From: Microglena sp. YARC
Taxonomy: Eukaryota > Chlorophyta > Chlorophyceae > Chlamydomonadales > Chlamydomonadaceae
Direction of reading: 5' to 3'
Assembly (NCBI GenBank): GCA_022414725.1
Contig: CM039462.1
Span: forward strand, 18,058,713 to 18,122,712
DNA length: 64,000 nt
Shown here: piece after piece, positions 60,389-64,000 of the stretch
Layout: every line of letters starts with the position of its first letter
How positions within the stretch are numbered: position 1 is the stretch's first letter
Notes under the pieces: generated by a model
Databases searched by the model: none
What the model was told of the DNA's origin: nothing
Seen by the model: only the letters and a program-made list of their open reading frames with translations
Program-made: the position numbers and the translations under genes

Positions 60389-60880
60389 ACATGACCACCG
60401 GCGGCGCAGTTGAAGTTGAGGAGTAACCAAGTTCAAGTTCAAGTTCAAGTTGACCCATTCGCAAGAGACCTACAACCCAACGGACCCTTCCTTCTGGTAA
60501 ACGGACCCCCACACAAACACGATGCGTCCTGCTACACAACGGACCCTTCAACACAAGGATTTACAAGAGGCTCAGTGTGGGTGGGTGGGTGGGTGGCTTG
60601 GCTTGGCTTGGCTTGGCTTGGGGATAAAAAAAGGATTTACAAGAGGCTCTTGAACAGTGTGGGTGGGTGGGTGGGTGAGTGGCTTGGCTTGGCTTGGCTT
60701 GGCTTGGCTTGGCTTGGCTTGGCTTGGCTTGGCTTGGCTTGGGGGATAAAAAAAGGATTTACAAGAGGCTCTTGAACAGTGTGGGTGGGTGAGTGGCTTG
60801 GCTTGGCTTGGCTTGGCTTGGCTTGGCTTGGGGGATAAAAAAAGGATTTACATGAGGCTCTTGAACAGTGGCAGCAAGAC
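60389..60880. repeat. 3' flank: (TTGGC)n and GGATTTACAAGAGGCTC array
   Basis: Three units of aaaaaaaggatttacaagag, gctcttgaacagtgtgggtg and (cttgg)n lie just downstream of the stop. No polyadenylation signal could be singled out. Confidence 0.85.
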
Positions 60881-61270
60881 AATCCCGTCATACTTATGGA
60901 CGCGAGAAACCCCCGCTGTCCTTCCAGCGGGTCTCGAACTCCCGACTCGTCGAAGCCATTACAAGGGGGGCTAGGCCATTAATCAACCCTGCCTAGCCCT
61001 TCAAAAAGAAAGAAAGATTACAATGGCCACTTATCCTGGCAGTGGAAACACCACCGCCCCCGAGGGAACGGACTCCGAACACCACTGTCTTCCGGCAGTG
61101 GGATTCGAACTTCTCCCTTCAACGTTGAGTCTGCAACGGAGGACTCAGCGTTTTGATCAACCCTGGTCCTCACTGCTGGGGCACGTACTGTCATGTCGGA
61201 CGAAGGTCGGTGGTTCGATTTTCGTCAACGTTGCGTCTGCGACGGAGAACACAGCGTCCTGAACAAACCT
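60881..61270. repeat. tRNA-related fragments
   Basis: 60905-60985 in reverse has a B-box-like gggagttcgagacccgc. 61030-61160 has gtgggattcgaacttctccc in plus sense, and gttgagtctgcaacggagga recurs as gttgcgtctgcgacggagaa at 61225 and near 62200. Probably another SINE family; borders unclear. Confidence 0.5.
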
Positions 61271-61529
61271 GGACCTGACCTGTGACTGTGTCTGGAGGCG
61301 CAGTTTAAGTTGACAAAAACAGCTGAGCAACCTTCACTGAACATGACTGTCGAAACTTCTTCACTTTGACATGACCATAAAGAAAACTCTCCAGCCATGC
61401 ATGTGGGACCCTCTAATTCGAATTTATGTTTTGTTTAATTTTTTTAATTCGAATTCGACCCCTAAAAAGTATACAGTTTGGAAGTCTGGAATATATCTGA
61501 AATCGAGTTTGAAACTGATATACAAATGT
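61271..61529. other. Unassigned sequence
   Basis: No gene or repeat recognised. Confidence 0.4.
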
Positions 61530-61745
61530 TTTTTGGCGGAGCCCCCCCTTCTGGGGGGCGGGGGCGGGAGCCCCCATGTTTACCCATTTGTCCGTCCATC
61601 CATCCATCCGTCTGACCGTGATGAAGCCCGACACGTCAGCCAACGGTCTCGTAACTAACTCGCTTCCGTTGCCACCAGTCGCCAGTCGCTCCCTCACAAT
61701 CACTCTCCGCCATTTTTTACATCGCAGGCGACGCTGTATAGAACT
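61530..61745 (+). repeat. Dispersed repeat, GGCGGAGCC family, copy at right end
   Basis: Near-identical in order to 1165-1430: tttttggcggagccccccct, tgaagcccgacacgtcagcc, actctccgccattttttaca, cgcaggcgacgct. Confidence 0.8.
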
Positions 61746-62459
61746 TGTTTTACCCAGACTACCGGTTTCTCAATTTTTTGCCTTTTTAAGACAACAGCGG
61801 ACAGACCCACCTAGGTCGCCATCTTAGGGTTCAAGTCCATTGGTGGAATTCAAATTGATTTCGCCTTGGTTGATCGCCTTGGGTATAATGGTGGGTCAAT
61901 TTTCCAGGGTTTGGCCTGCCAAATTAACCTTCTAGTTCAGCTTGGTCACATGGTTCTAGCCTTTGAGGCCGGTCGCCATCCTCGGCAGTAACATAGTCAA
62001 TTGAATTGAAGTTATATGCAGCAAGTACATGCCCCTAGGAGAGTTTCAAGACGTGCTGGGCATCAGGGTACTTCAGAAGGACCCCCAGCTCTGCTGCCTG
62101 AGACGCAACAAATTGTATCGCCTGCGTCCTGCGATGCAACGGACTCTCCCTTCTGGTCAGCGGAACCCCCCAACGTTGCGTCCTGCGACACAACAAACCC
62201 TTCGATGTTGAGTCTGCGGCGGAGGACGCAGCTTCATGAACGACCCTGCTGGGCATCCGGCACTCCACTCCGGCATTAGGCACCATTCGGCACTTTTAGA
62301 TTGTTTTTATAACGTTTGCATTTCCCCTTGTTATACATTTTGCTACCAAAGACGGCGTGCAACCAAATTGCTGGCTGGAGCTATGGAACCAAGTTTGAGT
62401 TCAAGTTCGGCACTCCAGCAGTATCCTGTAAAATCAAAATGTGAAACTCCTTCACTGTG
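61746..62459. other. Unassigned sequence with a short duplicated block
   Basis: 62085-62240 has repeated acgcaacaaa / gcgtcctgcgacacaacaaa blocks related to the 61.2-kb fragment. No coding evidence. Confidence 0.4.
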
Positions 62460-62690
62460 TTATGTAAATGCGCTAATAATCGCACAATTAAATTATCATC
62501 CCAGCTGAGATGATGATTTAATTATATTGTAGATTTAAATTATCACTGTAGCACGAACTCAGGCCCCCCGTCGGTAAAACGATTGTTTGGGGTTCAGTTC
62601 ATCAGTGTTTTTTCTTTTTAAGCTCTTCCTGACAGTTGGGCAAGTCCCTTTAGCATATTTGGCCTACCCCTGGACTGTAACATACATAAA
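62460..62690 (+). mobile_element. LINE 3' tail, copy D
   Basis: gcgctaataatcgcacaatt, gtttggggttcagttcatca and cctttagcatatttggccta match copy B from its last codons to its end. Confidence 0.75.
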
Positions 62691-62696
62691 CAAATA

Positions 62697-62822
62697 GGGA
62701 CCGGCATATCATATGATGTTGACCAAAGGTGGGTATTATACGGGTATATATGGTACGGAACATCATGGGTTATTTAGCCTATTCTGACTGCCGGCATTAT
62801 ATGGCATCATATTGCCGTTCCC
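62697..62822. mobile_element. TA-flanked MITE, family T relative
   Basis: Starts gggaccggcatatcatatga and ends catcatattgccgttccc (inverted gggaacggcaatatgatg), flanked by TA. Confidence 0.72.
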
Positions 62823-63331
62823 TATACCGGTATATACATTCAGCAGTCACATGGGCTGAAAACGGAAAACTGTGATTTAATCACGCGAATGTACGTAGGG
62901 GTAAGGGTGTAGATGTTTAAAACTACTGAGACTGTCAAGGGTTGGGTCGTGAGATTTTCTTATGTTTTCTTATGTAGAGCCCAACATGGTCGTACGTATG
63001 TGTGTTCATATCCAGGGATAGGCCAAATAGGGTACTTGCCCAACCGTGATAGGAAGGGCTTGAGCTTACAAGTGCATGTCACATGAACACACATATAACG
63101 TATTCAGTGTAGATCCGGAAGTTTACAAGAGAGGAAGAATCATACATCCTTAATTATGTATACAATATTTATGTCACGAGATGGCTTGATGCTCATCCCG
63201 CGACAGTTTGGCTTGAAAACCGTAATACTTAAACATCTAACTGATGCGGCCCCCATTATTATATGGAGATTTAGATGGACAAACATATATGACGGCCCGA
63301 CACATTCTGATAGTTCTGTGATATATGAATA
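62823..63331. other. Unassigned sequence with a LINE-tail end
   Basis: 63015-63065 has tccagggataggccaaatag in reverse tail orientation. The rest is unassigned. Confidence 0.45.
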
Positions 63332-63507
63332 GGGGCTATGTTATATGATATTAGTGAATACATATATTAAATAATGTTATATAATGTAAGTCGGACGAGC
63401 CGTCTCACAAGAATTCCGATTTTATTTGACAACCCAATATTATTGTGACACTATAATAATAGTAGTTAATATTAGTTTTTCAAACACTAATATTAGTTGC
63501 CGTTCCC
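63332..63507. mobile_element. TA-type MITE, family T, copy 2
   Basis: Collinear with 31588-31757 (agtcggacgagccgtctcac in both); ends gttgccgttccc. The right TA is mutated to TG. Confidence 0.72.
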
Positions 63508-64000
63508 TGTGTATCAAGCATTATAATTAGGGTTGGGAAGCAAACGTATATTTTTATTTTTATAAGCCGTATAAACGTATACATATAAAAGTATAAAAAC
63601 GTATAGGAAAATTAGGCACTTCTTGAGAAAATACTTGTACATGGTTTTGGAGGTATTGCTGCGTAGCTGATTTCATTGGCATCACATATCAACTCTCAGA
63701 AAAATAATCTGGCAAGATTAGGTTGTCCAAATCTCAGAAAAGAAATAACGACCAGAAAGCGCGGTGCCAATCTAAGGAAGCCATTAAATGCCAGTTGGTA
63801 TATTATAACTGTATGAGTGTATAATAATATAAGTATATAACGGTATTGCAATTTTGTCCATGTTCACATTGCACTAGGCTTGCACCATAAATCCTTCAAG
63901 CCCACGTAGGAGCACAGCTTGTGGAATGGACGGCTAGGTGGCGCTCAGATATGTGTGCCATCCTGGCTATCTAGATCAACCATTAGGCCAAATGTTTATA
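63508..64000. other. Unassigned right end
   Basis: AT-rich sequence with tataaacgtatacatataaa-type repeats; no gene seen. Confidence 0.4.

Overview
The window is nuclear DNA from a repeat-rich eukaryote, most likely a green-lineage alga, although the species cannot be named from this sequence. The evidence is spliceosomal GT-AG introns, a plant-type SRA+SET histone methyltransferase, interstitial TTTAGGG/TTTTAGGG telomere-type repeats, tRNA-derived SINEs and LINE remnants. Nearly every long open frame here comes from microsatellites or minisatellites and is not a gene.

Two real genes were rebuilt by joining short exons with compatible splice sites. They sit head to head with 922 bp between their start codons. 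On the minus strand, a leucine-rich-repeat (LRR) protein gene starts at 14109 and runs leftwards off the window; six exons are visible, at 14029-14109, 9161-9265, 8346-8552, 5128-5292, 1783-1988 and 93-194. On the plus strand, a SUVH-type histone H3-lysine-9 methyltransferase gene runs from the ATG at 15032 to the TAA ending at 60388. It has 17 exons, about 2.2 kb of coding sequence and about 730 residues, so introns make up some 95% of the gene. Its domain order is a short coiled-coil-like N-terminus, an SRA/YDG methyl-DNA-binding domain (exons 3-6), a Lys/Ala-rich linker with three 37-residue repeats (exons 7-8), pre-SET (9-11), SET (12-16) and post-SET (17). Most exon junctions agree in phase; exceptions are noted at the pre-SET exons and at the exon 15/16 join.

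The striking feature is how the introns have grown. Almost every exon of both genes is flanked by tandem arrays in which the repeat unit spans an intron-exon boundary. Arrays upstream of an exon carry the acceptor plus the exon start; arrays downstream carry the exon end plus the donor. Dozens of decoy splice sites result, including several phase-symmetric duplicate exons that could be spliced in without breaking the frame.

The introns also hold unrelated cargo: an antisense methyltransferase exon in three tandem copies (31.8-32.2 kb), an antisense N-terminal-like coding exon (48.3-48.5 kb), a truncated LINE (3.1-4.4 kb) and several LINE tails, at least six tRNA-derived SINEs, four hAT-like MITEs with 8-bp target duplications, TA-flanked MITEs, a 1-kb element with inverted termini (50.1-51.1 kb), and long poly-C/poly-G tracts. 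Downstream of 60388 only repeats and sequence I could not assign were found.
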